This document shows, piece by piece, positions 16,001 through 24,848 of a DNA stretch of 30,713 bases (positions are counted from its first letter, which is position 1; the number at the start of each line of letters is the position of its first letter). The translations under genes and the position numbers were made by a program. The notes below the pieces were generated by a model. It ran no database searches. It saw only the letters and a list, made by a program, of their open reading frames with translations, and had not been told where the DNA came from. The DNA is from DATGEP01 sp035310125 (lineage in GTDB: Bacteria > Chloroflexota > Ktedonobacteria > Ktedonobacterales > JADMIN01), in NCBI GenBank assembly GCA_035310125.1, contig DATGEP010000373.1, positions 1-30,713 of the forward strand. Direction: 5' to 3'.

Positions 16001-16285
16001 ATGCCTATTGTGCACATCGAACATCCCATCCCCGACTACGACGGCTGGAAACAAGCCTTCGACAGTGATCCGGCTGGCCGGGAGCGGTCGCACGTCCGCC
16101 GCTATCAGATAACACGCCCGATGGATGATCCACACTACGTGATGATTGATCTTGAATTCGATACCAAGGCCGACGCGGAGGCGTTTCTCGTGACGATGCG
16201 CGAGGTGTGGCGTCGTGTGGAAGGGCAAGTCATGCAGAATCCGCAGGCGCGAATCGTCGAGATCGTGGAGAGCAAAGCGTACTGA
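16001..16285 (+). CDS. Small dimeric alpha-beta barrel-like protein, unknown function
   Basis: This is a 94-aa cytoplasmic protein. The pattern of a first strand (PIVHIEHPI), a helix (DYDGWKQAFDSD), strands RRYQITRP and YVMIDLEFD, a helix (DAEAFLVTMREVWRRVEGQV) and a last strand (ARIVEIVESK) matches the ferredoxin-like dimeric alpha-beta barrel seen in antibiotic-biosynthesis monooxygenases and related small proteins. No catalytic residue can be named. The ATG at 16001 follows AGGAGT with good spacing, and the upstream in-frame extension to 15971 is not needed. It converges on the kinase gene with 36 bases between the stops. Confidence 0.8.
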   Translation: MPIVHIEHPIPDYDGWKQAFDSDPAGRERSHVRRYQITRPMDDPHYVMIDLEFDTKADAEAFLVTMREVWRRVEGQVMQNPQARIVEIVESKAY

Positions 16286-16321
16286 CATCTTGGTACGAGG
16301 CGCCGCTTCACGTGTCACCTT

Positions 16322-17656
16322 CTATTGGCGAACGACGAAACGCACGGGAATGATCTGCGAGCCGCCGTTGGTATGCACGGCGATGTGGCAGCTGTAGGGG
16401 CCGGGAAGTAGGCCTGTCGTATCAATAGAAACCTGGAGCACTGATACACTGCCGTTTAGCCGCTCCGGCTCGGCGCGCAGGCAGCGCGTGCTGCATTCCA
16501 CCTTACCCAGCAGCTCGCCCGCGCCCCGATTGGCGATATCGAGCACCATGAGCGCCGTGTCGTTCGCGTCAAGGTAGCCGGCATCCAGTCGCAGTGGCCA
16601 AACATGCAGCCGCGCCCGCGCGACCTGCGGACTCGCGCCTGCCGCTGGGCCTGCGGTCGCGGGGCCGATGCGTCCAGAGCGCGGCGCGGGAATCATGGTA
16701 GCCCGGCTGGTGCGTGCGGCCCCCGGCTGGTGCACGAGGGTGAGCGCATCGCGCATCGCTGCCGCGTCCTGGAAGCGGTCGCGTGGCTGCAAGGCGAGCG
16801 CGCGCTCCACCAGCTGCTCCACGGCCTCTGGCACGCGCGGATTGATGCCGCGAATGGGAATCAGCGCCTGCCCACCAATACGCGACGGCGCCGCCTCCGG
16901 TACGCGGCCCGTCAGCAGGTGATAAAGGGAGGCGCCCAGCGCATAGAGGTCCGAGCGAGGCTCCGAGCGCCCACTATATTGCTCCAGCGGCGCGTAGCCA
17001 TCCGTGCCAAGCTGGGCGGTATCGCGGGCACGATTGGGGTGCAGCCAGCGTGCGATGCCGAAATCCACCAGTTTGATAGTACCGCTCGGTGTGAGCATCA
17101 CGTTGGCTGGCTTGAGATCGCGATAGATGATCGCGGGGGTCTGCCCGTGCAAGTAGTCCAGCACACCACAGAGCGCGATGCCCCAAACCACCACACGCTC
17201 CCACTCCAGCGGGCGGTTCAGCTCCACAAGCTCGTCTTCCAGGTTGTGTCCTTCGACGAACTCCATCACCAGGTAGTGCTTCTGCCCGTCCACAAACGTG
17301 CTGTACACTGTGGCGAGCGCGGGATGGCTCAGGCGGGCCAGCATGCTCGCCTCGCGAATGAAATCGTTGATAGCCTTTTCGCGTTCGGCGGGACCAAGGT
17401 TTGACTCGCTCATCTCCTTGATGGCGCGCGGCGCGTTACTCTCGAAGGTGTCCCGCGCCAGATATACTGCGCTCTGGCCACCCTGTGCCAGCCGCCGGAT
17501 GACGAGATAGCGCCGCTGCAGCATCTGATTTGATGGCAGCAAACCCGTCGCGATGCGCGCCCGCGATGAGCTCAGATCCAATCCACAGGCGGAACAGAAG
17601 CGGGCTCCTTCCGGCGTTTGCCGGGCGCACCGTGGGCAGTGTGCTGGCGTAGCCAT
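16322..17656 (-). CDS. Zinc-ribbon Ser/Thr protein kinase
   Basis: This is a 444-aa cytoplasmic Hanks-type kinase. An N-terminal zinc ribbon (C7, C10, C21, C24) comes first. The kinase domain (about 50-310) has a glycine-loop variant AQGGQSAVYLA, Lys80 (AIKEM), the helix-C Glu102, a catalytic loop YRDLKPANVM (178-187) in which Tyr replaces the usual His, and DFG at 198-200. The activation segment ends in GTDGYAPLEQYSGRSEPRSD. A Pro/Ala/Thr linker leads to a beta-rich C-terminal domain (about 348-444) that looks immunoglobulin-like. There is no transmembrane helix, unlike PASTA kinases. A possible promoter is TTGCGT, 16 bases, TACAAT near 17764-17790 on the minus strand. Targets are unknown. 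Confidence 0.93.
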   Translation of the reverse strand: MATPAHCPRCARQTPEGARFCSACGLDLSSSRARIATGLLPSNQMLQRRYLVIRRLAQGGQSAVYLARDTFESNAPRAIKEMSESNLGPAEREKAINDFIREASMLARLSHPALATVYSTFVDGQKHYLVMEFVEGHNLEDELVELNRPLEWERVVVWGIALCGVLDYLHGQTPAIIYRDLKPANVMLTPSGTIKLVDFGIARWLHPNRARDTAQLGTDGYAPLEQYSGRSEPRSDLYALGASLYHLLTGRVPEAAPSRIGGQALIPIRGINPRVPEAVEQLVERALALQPRDRFQDAAAMRDALTLVHQPGAARTSRATMIPAPRSGRIGPATAGPAAGASPQVARARLHVWPLRLDAGYLDANDTALMVLDIANRGAGELLGKVECSTRCLRAEPERLNGSVSVLQVSIDTTGLLPGPYSCHIAVHTNGGSQIIPVRFVVRQ

Positions 17657-17794
17657 CCCTTCTCCTATTCGATCCGCGTTGCCAACTCACTCCACACGCC
17701 ACTCTGGAGGCGTCGCCCTTCTGCGTCAGGGTGGCACGCTCGTTGCACGATATCTCAGCGCAATTGTAACACAGCAGCAGCACAACGCAACGCG

Positions 17795-17820
17795 GCCCAT
17801 TCGGCCTGCTCCGAATGGGC
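17795..17820 (-). terminator. Terminator-like hairpin after the beta-propeller gene
   Basis: GCCCATTCGG (17795-17804) and CCGAATGGGC (17811-17820) form a perfect 10-bp stem with a 6-base loop. It lies 20 bases beyond the stop of the minus-strand propeller gene and before the kinase promoter region. The downstream minus-strand sequence is GT-rich without a real T-run, so termination may be partial or factor-assisted. Confidence 0.55.
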
Positions 17821-17840
17821 TACGGCGCGCTGCGATAGCG

Positions 17841-19364
17841 CTATGGGGAAACGGGCGTGGCGCCTGCTCGAACGGGAGGTAGCCGGGCTGTACCCGTGCG
17901 GAAGCAATAGAGCGCACCATCCATATTGCCAATATAGACCGATCCGCTCGCGATGCTCGCGGGGCCGAAGAATGGCTGACCGGCGGGATCAGTGAAGGTG
18001 AAGAGCGTGGCGCCGGAGCTGGCCGCCAACGCATAGAAAGCGGTCCCCGCGCCAACGAACACGACTCCAGGCACCGCTGATACCGCGCCGAGGATTGCCC
18101 CAGCGAGACATGCCTGCCAGCGTGGGGCGCCAGTGGCGGGATCGAGCGCCTGAACGCTTCCCTGGCACGATTTGTTATTGATAGTAGTGATGCCGCCCGC
18201 CACAAAGAGCGTCTGCCCATCCCAGGCGGCTGGCGCAATCGCGGAGGTACCACATTGCGGGCACTCGCTGCCGGGGTCAAGGCGCCGTGACCAGATGGGA
18301 CCGGCGCCGATATTCGTGCGCTTGAAGGCGTAGTACACACCATTCTTATCCACGATGCCCAGCAGAGGTTGCGCGACTCCGTTGATTGTCGCCGTAAAAA
18401 GGGTGGAAGATGATCCGAAATCACCGTCGACGATTTGCTGTGAGGGCGGGATCTGCCAGAATGAGATGAAGGAGAGATCGCTGGCGTGGACCGCTATCAA
18501 CGATACGGCATATGACTCGTTGGTGGAGCAACCTCCCGCGTTTCCAGTGGCGAAGTAGATGATGCCCGTGCTGACATCCAGGGTTGGTGATCCCCAGACA
18601 CCGCCGCCCGTACAGCCGTTCGGCACGACGTTAAAGATCTGCTGAATCGCGCCGGTCGTCGCGTTGAGCTTGACCATCTGCCCTTGCACGAGGGGGCAGT
18701 CGCCGAAGGAGGACACGCCAATGTACACACTCCCCGCGTAGACCAGGGGCGAGCTCCACATGAACGTGCTGGGTGAAGGGCCGAGGCGTGTTGACCATTT
18801 GATGGCGCCAGTTAGCGCGTCGAGCGCGTAGACTTGTCCGTCACCGCCTCCCACGTAGAGCATCGAACGTGTACTGAGCAGGTTTCCCGGAGTGGCCTGC
18901 GTGACGAATGGTGTGCTGACGATGCCCGCAAGCGGCGGATCGCAGATGCTATCGCTTGTCTGGCCGAGAAAAGTGGACCACACGACGGTGCCTTGGGTAG
19001 TCAGCGCGCGCTCATATCCGTCCCACGATCCCATGTAGACGACCCCGTTGGCCTCGATAGGTTGCGCTGAGACCGGCAAGTTCGTGGCAAAGCTCCACTG
19101 ACGCGCGAGTGACGTGGCCGTGACGGGCGTGATTTGGGTTTCAGCGCCATTGTATCCAGAGTGTGCGCTGTTTTGCATGTAACTGGGCCACTGGCCGATG
19201 GCTTGCGGCAACAGGGTTCTGATCTTGTCATGGCCGGTGGCAGCCTGCGTCGCAGGCGCCCCCACGAGCGTAAGTAACGCCGCCATCGCAGCGCCCAACC
19301 AGATACCGCCGTGCATGCGGCGTCGTACGCTTGCCCACAACACACGCGCCGTTGCGTCCAACAT
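17841..19364 (-). CDS. Secreted PQQ-like beta-propeller repeat protein
   Basis: This is a 507-aa exported protein. The N terminus has a basic stretch (RRRMHGG), a hydrophobic core (IWLGAAMAALLTLVG) and a likely cleavage site after TQA near residue 41. The body is built of seven or so repeats of the PQQ-like type, for example VYMGSWDGYERAL, LYVGGGDGQVYALDALTG, VQALDPATGAPRWQ and VYIGNMDGALYCFRTG, which would fold into a propeller. Catalytic residues of PQQ dehydrogenases are not evident, so binding or scaffolding is more likely than redox catalysis. The start at 19364 follows GAGGG. It lies upstream of the kinase on the same strand, separated by the hairpin at 17795-17820. Confidence 0.88.
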   Translation of the reverse strand: MLDATARVLWASVRRRMHGGIWLGAAMAALLTLVGAPATQAATGHDKIRTLLPQAIGQWPSYMQNSAHSGYNGAETQITPVTATSLARQWSFATNLPVSAQPIEANGVVYMGSWDGYERALTTQGTVVWSTFLGQTSDSICDPPLAGIVSTPFVTQATPGNLLSTRSMLYVGGGDGQVYALDALTGAIKWSTRLGPSPSTFMWSSPLVYAGSVYIGVSSFGDCPLVQGQMVKLNATTGAIQQIFNVVPNGCTGGGVWGSPTLDVSTGIIYFATGNAGGCSTNESYAVSLIAVHASDLSFISFWQIPPSQQIVDGDFGSSSTLFTATINGVAQPLLGIVDKNGVYYAFKRTNIGAGPIWSRRLDPGSECPQCGTSAIAPAAWDGQTLFVAGGITTINNKSCQGSVQALDPATGAPRWQACLAGAILGAVSAVPGVVFVGAGTAFYALAASSGATLFTFTDPAGQPFFGPASIASGSVYIGNMDGALYCFRTGTARLPPVRAGATPVSP

Positions 19365-19613
19365 ATATACGCCCTCATCCTTCGCACCAACAGTGCATTC
19401 GCATGCGACACTCGTTGGGAAATGCGTGTCTCAAGAACAAGCGTACACGCAAGCCGCTTCGGAAGGCAGTATGTATCGGGTAATACTCTCATTACGACAT
19501 AGTAGAGATATCCGCGACTCGCGGAGAGCCCGCGGCGCTGGTGATCGGCTACAGGCTCGCGGCGTCGCTCGCGGCGCACCTGAATGCCGCCGTGTCGCGC
19601 GAGTGAGGCGGTT

Positions 19614-22163
19614 TCACGCCCAGCAAGCTAATCCCAGCTCCTGCGGATTGGCCAGACCGGGATGGTACGGTACCACGCGCACCCCATAGATCAGGCTGCC
19701 GCTCGCATCCGTCTCTAACCGGCCCGTGTAACGATGCATGCCATCCCCGGTTTTGGCGGCACGCTCCATCGGCATCACACGCAGGTGTTCCAGCAGGCCG
19801 TCTATATCCTGCCCGGAGACCAGCTCCACGCGCACGTCATCCGGGCGCAACGTGCCGAGCTTCACCAACGCTGTCACGTCCACCGGCTGCCCAATCGCGA
19901 GCTGCCCCTCGCGCGGCCCCTCGACCTGGAGCGCCACTGACGCCCACTCACGGCGCACTTTGCCTTTCCACTGCGCGAGCTCCCGTGCCAGCTTGTATTC
20001 AGCGGCATCCACATGGGCGCCGATGCGCAGCGCGGGAACGTAGAGCTGATTGACGTAATCTTTCAGCATGCGCCGCATGCTGAACGCAGGCGCCACGCTA
20101 CGGATGGCGTTCTTCATGGTCGCCACCCAACTGTGCGGTACGCCGTCCAGTCCGCGGTCGTAATACGCCGGCACAATCTCGCGTTCGAAAAGGTCGTAGA
20201 GCGCGGCGGCGTCGGCGGCGTCGCGGGTATCCTCGTCGGCATAGTCGCGCGGCTCGCCGATGGCCCAGCCATTATGGCCGTTGTATCCCTCTTCCCACCA
20301 GCCGTCTATGATACTGCAATTGGGCAGGCCGTTGAGGCTGGCCTTCTGGCCGCTCGTGCCGCTCGCCTCGTGCGGGCGAATGGGGGTATTGAGCCACACA
20401 TCGCAGCCGGCGACGAGATGGCGCGCCATATCTATGTCGTAATCGTCGAGGAAGATGATGCGCCCGGCAAATTGCGGCTGGAGCGAATATTGATACACCT
20501 GGCGAATGAGGTCCTGGCCAGGCTGATCGTTCGGGTGTGCCTTGCCGGCAAAGATAATCTGCACCGGCCGCTTCGGATCATTCAGCAGCTTCGTGAGCCG
20601 GGCGGGATCGCGGAAGAGCAGTGTGGCGCGTTTGTAGGTGGCGAAGCGCCGCGCGAAGCCAAGCGTGAGCGCGTCGGGATCGAGCAAGGCGCCGGCGGCT
20701 GCGATAGTGCTCGCGGCCTCTCCAGTACGCATGCGCTGGCGGGCAACGCGCTGGCGCGCATATTCAATCAGGTCGCCTTTCAGCGTGCGATGCGCCTCCC
20801 ACAGCTCATCAGCGGGAATGTCCTCCACGTGCGCCCAGAGGGCCGGATCGTCCAGCGAGTCGTACCACTTCTCGCCGAGATAGCGGCGATACACCGCTGC
20901 CAGCCGGGGCGCGAGCCAGGTGGCTGTGTGTATCCCGTTGGTAATCGAGCCAATTGGTACCTCGTCCACCTCGATATCCGGCCAGAGGAAGTGCCACATG
21001 CGCCGCGAGACATCGCCGTGCAGCCGGCTGACACCGTTGTGTTGCGCCGAGAGCCGCAGCGCCAGAATGGTCATGCTGAAGCCTGATCCCCAGCTCAGAT
21101 CCTGCTGGGCGATGCTATGGAACTGTTCGCGGTCCAGGCCAAGCTGCGGCCAGAAGTCTCCGAAGTAGCGGTCAACGAGGTCGTAGTTGAAGACGTCGTT
21201 GCCGGCGGCGACGGGCGTGTGCGTGGTGAAGATGGAGTTGGCGGCGGCAATCTCGCGCGCCACAGCGAACGGCACGCCCAGCCCGTTGACCAGCTCGCGG
21301 CAGCGTTCCAGATTCAGGAAGGCGGAGTGGCCCTCATTCATGTGCCAGACGAGCGCGTCAATTCTCAGGGCGCGCAGCGCCCGCACGCCGCCGATCCCCA
21401 ATACAATCTCCTGCGCGATACGCATCTCGTGATCGCCACCATAGAGCCGCGCGGAGAGCGTGCGGTCGGCGAGACCGTTCGGCTCGACATCCGTATCCAT
21501 GAGGTAGAGCGGGATGCGTCCCACCTGGATGCGCCACACTTTGGCGAAGACCTTGCGCCCCGGCAAATCCACCGAGACGATGACTTCGTTGCCGTCGTGG
21601 TCCGTCGCGGGAGTCGCGGCGACCTCTGAGAAGTGGAGCTTCTCGTAGATCGCCTCTTGCTGGCCGTCCCGGCTGATGCGCTGACGAAAGTAGCCTTGCG
21701 GATACAGGAATCCAATGCCCACGAATGGCAGCCCCAGATCGCTCGCCTCTTTGCAGTGATCGCCGGAGAGGATGCCCAGGCCACCGGAGTAGATGGGCAG
21801 CGACTCGTGCAGGCCAAACTCAGCGGAGAAGTAGGCGATGATCTTTTGGGCGTCGTCGGGGTACGTTCGGCTGTACCACGTGCTCTCCGGTTGCATGTAC
21901 GTATCGAAGGCGGCGAGCACACGGTCGTAGGCGCTCAGGAACGCGGCGTCGCCGGCGAGCGCGTTGAGGCGCTCAGGCGCGGCTTCGAGCAGCACACGCA
22001 CAGCGTTATGCTCCGTCCTCGCCCACAGATCATCGTCAATCCAGGTGTAGAGCGCCTGCGCCTCGGCGTTCCACGTCCACCACAGGTTATACGCCAGCTC
22101 GTGCAGCCGCCCGATGCGCGGCGGAATTGAAGGAAATACGGCTATGCGGCCAAGAACTTTCAC
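19614..22163 (-). CDS. glgP: Alpha-glucan phosphorylase (GT35)
   Basis: This is an 849-aa glycogen/maltodextrin phosphorylase that releases glucose 1-phosphate from alpha-1,4-glucans. It belongs to the shorter Thermus/Thermotoga-like branch with an N-terminal DUF3417 region (about 10-115, ELAYNLWWTWNAEAQALY). Family signatures follow: YFSAEFGLHESLPIYSGGLG, WHMNEGHSAFLNLE, FTTHTPVAAGNDVF, and the PLP-lysine region ASGTSGQKASLNGLPNCS followed by DGWWEEGYNGHNGW. The C terminus has an added beta-rich portion. The start is a GTG at 22163 with AAAGGAG 6 bases upstream. A longer frame to 22289 would add 42 atypical residues. No other glycogen genes are nearby. Confidence 0.95.
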   Translation of the reverse strand: MKVLGRIAVFPSIPPRIGRLHELAYNLWWTWNAEAQALYTWIDDDLWARTEHNAVRVLLEAAPERLNALAGDAAFLSAYDRVLAAFDTYMQPESTWYSRTYPDDAQKIIAYFSAEFGLHESLPIYSGGLGILSGDHCKEASDLGLPFVGIGFLYPQGYFRQRISRDGQQEAIYEKLHFSEVAATPATDHDGNEVIVSVDLPGRKVFAKVWRIQVGRIPLYLMDTDVEPNGLADRTLSARLYGGDHEMRIAQEIVLGIGGVRALRALRIDALVWHMNEGHSAFLNLERCRELVNGLGVPFAVAREIAAANSIFTTHTPVAAGNDVFNYDLVDRYFGDFWPQLGLDREQFHSIAQQDLSWGSGFSMTILALRLSAQHNGVSRLHGDVSRRMWHFLWPDIEVDEVPIGSITNGIHTATWLAPRLAAVYRRYLGEKWYDSLDDPALWAHVEDIPADELWEAHRTLKGDLIEYARQRVARQRMRTGEAASTIAAAGALLDPDALTLGFARRFATYKRATLLFRDPARLTKLLNDPKRPVQIIFAGKAHPNDQPGQDLIRQVYQYSLQPQFAGRIIFLDDYDIDMARHLVAGCDVWLNTPIRPHEASGTSGQKASLNGLPNCSIIDGWWEEGYNGHNGWAIGEPRDYADEDTRDAADAAALYDLFEREIVPAYYDRGLDGVPHSWVATMKNAIRSVAPAFSMRRMLKDYVNQLYVPALRIGAHVDAAEYKLARELAQWKGKVRREWASVALQVEGPREGQLAIGQPVDVTALVKLGTLRPDDVRVELVSGQDIDGLLEHLRVMPMERAAKTGDGMHRYTGRLETDASGSLIYGVRVVPYHPGLANPQELGLACWA

Positions 22164-22305
22164 AGAGTCTCCTTTAGAGATGCTCCAGCGCATATGCGGC
22201 GGGAATGCGGTTATGCGAATCTCGTTTCGGTTGAAGTCACGGTGGGGATATACACCAACCCGCGAAAAACATGCCAAAGAACGGAGCATCCGCGCAACAA
22301 GAAAA

Positions 22306-22326
22306 CGGCGCCCAGGTCGGGCGCCG
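22306..22326 (-). terminator. Intrinsic terminator of the two-TM protein gene
   Basis: A perfect 8-bp GC stem, CGGCGCCC (22306-22313) with GGGCGCCG (22319-22326), has a 5-base loop. On the minus strand it is followed by TTTTCTTGTT, a good T-tract. It lies 36 bases past the stop of the gene at 22362-22646 and insulates it from glgP. This is the clearest terminator in the window. Confidence 0.85.
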
Positions 22327-22361
22327 CACGAGGCAGCATGGTATGCCTGAAGAGGGGCATA

Positions 22362-22646
22362 TTATGCCTGAAGGGTCGCATCGTCCTGGCTAGCGGCCAC
22401 TGGCGCGGGGATGGGCGCTTCCGCTGCCACTGCTGGCGACGCGGGTGCTTTCGCCGCGCCAGACGGGGCGCCGCGCAGCTCCTGCACGCTGGCCCAGCCG
22501 CCAACGACGATACATGCCGCCGCGACGACGCCAAGAATGATTGCGAAGTGTGGCACATTCACATGGAACGCAACATGATTGAGCACGCCCACCAATATGA
22601 AGGCGCAACCCAGCGGTAACAACGCTAACTGTGCTCTACTCCCCAC
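22362..22646 (-). CDS. Small two-TM membrane protein, unknown function
   Basis: This is a 94-aa protein with two predicted membrane helices, about 5-24 (LALLPLGCAFILVGVLNHVA) and 34-52 (FAIILGVVAAACIVVGGWA), and a polar, Ala/Pro-rich tail of about 35 residues (APASPAVAAEAPIPAPVAA). The start is a GTG at 22646 preceded by AGGAGGA. A longer frame back to 22781 has no support. It has its own terminator at 22306-22326. I do not recognise a family. The short loop between helices suggests a hairpin topology with the tail in the cytoplasm, which is inference. Confidence 0.78.
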   Translation of the reverse strand: MGSRAQLALLPLGCAFILVGVLNHVAFHVNVPHFAIILGVVAAACIVVGGWASVQELRGAPSGAAKAPASPAVAAEAPIPAPVAASQDDATLQA

Positions 22647-22812
22647 TGCTTCCTCCTGCTTACACCGGTGCGAGCCGTCATCCTGTGGCAGCTCACACCC
22701 AAAACATCTCGTCGCGGAATGGGTTTGGCGCGAACATCCGCGCGCGGGTGCCAGTATAGCGGGCGTTTCACAGGGTGTCAATGTGCGCGAGCTTCTGGCT
22801 ACCGGTGCAACC

Positions 22813-22842
22813 TTGACAGAATGTTATCCGTACAACTATGAA
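22813..22842 (+). promoter_or_regulatory. Sigma70-type promoter for the 122-aa membrane protein
   Basis: A consensus TTGACA (22813-22818) is followed after 18 bases by TATGAA (22837-22842). Transcription would begin near 22849, giving a leader of about 35 bases to the ATG at 22884. It is one of the few promoters in the window with both hexamers close to consensus. Confidence 0.65.
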
Positions 22843-22883
22843 GAAACAGCCTCTATGCTCCAACTTTCTTACAGGAGTCCAGC

Positions 22884-23252
22884 ATGATAACCGCCACTAC
22901 TCACCGGACCCTCAGCCTCTGGGCACTGATTCTGCATGTACGGAAAACGGTCGCGCTCACCGCGGCGGTGCTCAACGACGCTCGCGTCCACTGGCTCTCC
23001 AAGAGTCTGTATATTGGCAGCATCACTGTACTTCTTGCCGCCTTGCTCTTTCCCGAATCAGTTGGCGACCTCATCGCGTTTTTCGGTATACCTGGTGTGG
23101 GTGGCATCGCCGACATATTCGGCATTCCCGCCGAGGCCGGGTTCGATTGGGTCGCCTTCGCTGTCGCGGCCTATAACCTCCTGCGCTTGTTCCCCACAGA
23201 AATCGTCGGCGAGCACTATGATCGTCTGTTCCGCCCACAGCGAATGGCATAA
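22884..23252 (+). CDS. Small membrane protein, possibly YkvA/DUF1232-like
   Basis: This is a 122-aa protein with one or two membrane segments, SLYIGSITVLLAALLFPESV and DWVAFAVAAYNLLRLFP, joined by a Gly/Pro/Ile-rich loop (FFGIPGVGGIADIFGIPAE). The phrase DARVHWLSKSLYI before the first helix and the glycine-rich loop recall the DUF1232/YkvA family, but the similarity is faint and I give it only as a possibility. The ATG at 22884 has AGGAG (22873-22877) with 6 bases of spacing and a clear upstream promoter. Another membrane gene of the LssY_C type follows 133 bases later on the same strand. Confidence 0.7.
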   Translation: MITATTHRTLSLWALILHVRKTVALTAAVLNDARVHWLSKSLYIGSITVLLAALLFPESVGDLIAFFGIPGVGGIADIFGIPAEAGFDWVAFAVAAYNLLRLFPTEIVGEHYDRLFRPQRMA

Positions 23253-23385
23253 GCTCCCCCTTCCCAATCTCCTTTCTCGCTGCTAATATGGCTCCCAATC
23301 AGGTGGCAGCGACCGGTATCAGACGATGCGCTGCCTCCGCGTAGTGTGAACAGTGCGCCCGGCGCGGCGAGGGAGCAGGTGTGCA

Positions 23386-24336
23386 TTGGTAACGGTTGAC
23401 ACGACCACCACTCTGAATGGCTCAGTATCTCTCATTCTGCTTGGGATTCTTGGCGTCGTCGTGTTGCTCGTGCTCCTGGGGCTGCTGCGTGTCCTGAGCA
23501 TCCAGCGCAAGCTGCGGCACGCCTCCAGAGCGGGGCGAGCGGCCTCCGCGGCCATCTCGGCGAGCGATACGCCGCTCACGACATTCAACCGTGCCGGCAA
23601 GGCGGGTGATCCCATCAATATGCAGATTACCGGCACTAGCGGTCAGGTTGGCGCCGCATTCGCCGCTGCTGGCTGGTATCGCGCCGATGAGATTGATTTC
23701 GTTACCTCCCTTCGCATCAGCGTGGACTCCGTCTTTGGCCGTGGCTACACCACCGCGCCGGTCAGCAATCTGTACCTGTATGGTCGCAAGGAAGACCTCG
23801 CCTTCGAGCGCCCCGGGCGCAACGTGCGCCAGCGTGACCACATCCGCTTCTGGACCACGGGACGCAACGCCGTTGATGGCCGCCCGATCTGGATTGGCAG
23901 CGGCACGAAGGATGTCAAAGTCGAGCTTTCCAAAACGAATCACCTGCCAACGCATGGCATCTCGCCAGACCTGGATGCCGAGCGCGATCTTGTCGTCTCG
24001 GAGCTGGCGCAGACCGGCTGGGTCACCGCGGATACGACACGCCCCGGCCTGGGCAAAGAGACGCATGGCTTCAACGGGGGCGGCGACCCCTACTTCACCG
24101 ACGGCCAGGTGGCAGTGCTGACCCTTGCCAACGTCTGGACGCTCCCGCTCGCCGACAATGTGCGCAGTCCGCTCGGTGGGCGTATTACGCGCGGGCTGGC
24201 TCGCCTCGTTCGCGGACGGCTGCCCAAAGGGGGCCTGGAACGTGCGGAGCGCGAGGCGCGACGGCTGCGCGAGCGCGATCTCCAGGCGCGGAGTGCGCTT
24301 CCGTCGGGCGGCGGGCGCGCTGACGGGTCAGCGTGA
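23386..24336 (+). CDS. LssY C-terminal domain protein, single anchor (paralogue)
   Basis: This is a 316-aa protein with an N-terminal membrane helix (about 12-37) and an LssY_C domain containing GYTTAPVSNLYLYGR, DLAFERP, HIRFW, VELSKTNHLPTHGI and FNGGGDPYFTDG. These segments align along the whole domain with the protein at 9794-10696. Unlike that protein it lacks the C-terminal helix and ends in a strongly charged Arg/Glu/Leu helix, so its domain could be anchored from one side only. The start is uncertain. I prefer the TTG at 23386 after AGGGAGCAGG, and a GTG at 23353 is the alternative. The function of the family is not known to me. Confidence 0.85.
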   Translation: MVTVDTTTTLNGSVSLILLGILGVVVLLVLLGLLRVLSIQRKLRHASRAGRAASAAISASDTPLTTFNRAGKAGDPINMQITGTSGQVGAAFAAAGWYRADEIDFVTSLRISVDSVFGRGYTTAPVSNLYLYGRKEDLAFERPGRNVRQRDHIRFWTTGRNAVDGRPIWIGSGTKDVKVELSKTNHLPTHGISPDLDAERDLVVSELAQTGWVTADTTRPGLGKETHGFNGGGDPYFTDGQVAVLTLANVWTLPLADNVRSPLGGRITRGLARLVRGRLPKGGLERAEREARRLRERDLQARSALPSGGGRADGSA

Positions 24337-24612
24337 TACTTTCCATTCCCCCGCTGGATGGCCAGCCGTCCGTACGCTGGCTCGCACGCTCGTGCGTAAT
24401 GCGCCCGTAGAATGATCGGCACATATCCGATACAAGTGAAGAGCGATACTGGCGCCCGCTACGAAAACAGTTTGCACCTTCCCAATCGTCTCATATAGAT
24501 GGCGAACACCATGCGTTCCATCACGATGGGAAGTCAGCCCGCGCAGGTGCGGCTCCGTATGGGCGGCCCGCGTGCACCCGTGTGTGATGTCAAATCGCAC
24601 CATGCGTGCGTC

Positions 24613-24641
24613 TTGACACCGCGCCGGTTGTCGTCTATTGT
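24613..24641 (+). promoter_or_regulatory. Sigma70-type promoter of the peptidase operon
   Basis: TTGACA (24613-24618) and TATTGT (24636-24641) are separated by exactly 17 bases. Transcription would start near 24648. The next plus-strand gene starts at 24849, so the leader is long and contains the repeated elements. Confidence 0.55.
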
Positions 24642-24659
24642 CTGAGTGATAGATTTATT

Positions 24660-24776
24660 GTGGCAGTGATACCAAATCCAGGTGGGACGTTGGCATATCA
24701 GCCCGCCGCGTGTCCCGTGCGCCAGCCCTTGAGGGCCGCGAGCGCCTCCCCCAGACGTGGCAGTGATGCACTGCCA
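24660..24776. repeat. Repeated GTGGCAGTGAT element and 19-base palindrome in the leader
   Basis: GTGGCAGTGAT occurs at 24660-24670 and again at 24757-24767. The second copy is part of a perfect palindrome: TGGCAGTG (24758-24765), ATG, then CACTGCCA (24769-24776). The first copy would lie about 12 bases into the transcript. A repressor bound to both sites or an RNA hairpin at the second are the main options. Confidence 0.45.
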
Positions 24777-24848
24777 GAAGAGCGACCAGGCGCAGCATCG
24801 AATAATGTCCGTCAGATGTGAAGTGAAATGTAGACAGGGAGGTGGATC

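Larger units (their letters stand above)
24337..24848. other. 512-base gene-free region upstream of the peptidase operon
   Basis: No convincing gene lies here on either strand. The right half holds a TTGACA/TATTGT promoter (24613-24641), an 11-base element repeated at 24660 and 24757, and a 19-base palindrome. The left half (24337-24600) shows nothing I can name. The leader from the promoter to the ATG at 24849 would be about 200 bases. Confidence 0.55.

Noticed and set aside
20013..21086. A 357-codon plus-strand frame inside glgP
   Set aside because: It is antisense to a strongly conserved enzyme, has no motif and shows the composition of a shadow frame.
22342..22373. TATGCCTGAAG repeated twice 21 bases apart after the two-TM gene
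   Set aside because: It is a short repeat at a gene end next to a normal terminator and probably has no function.
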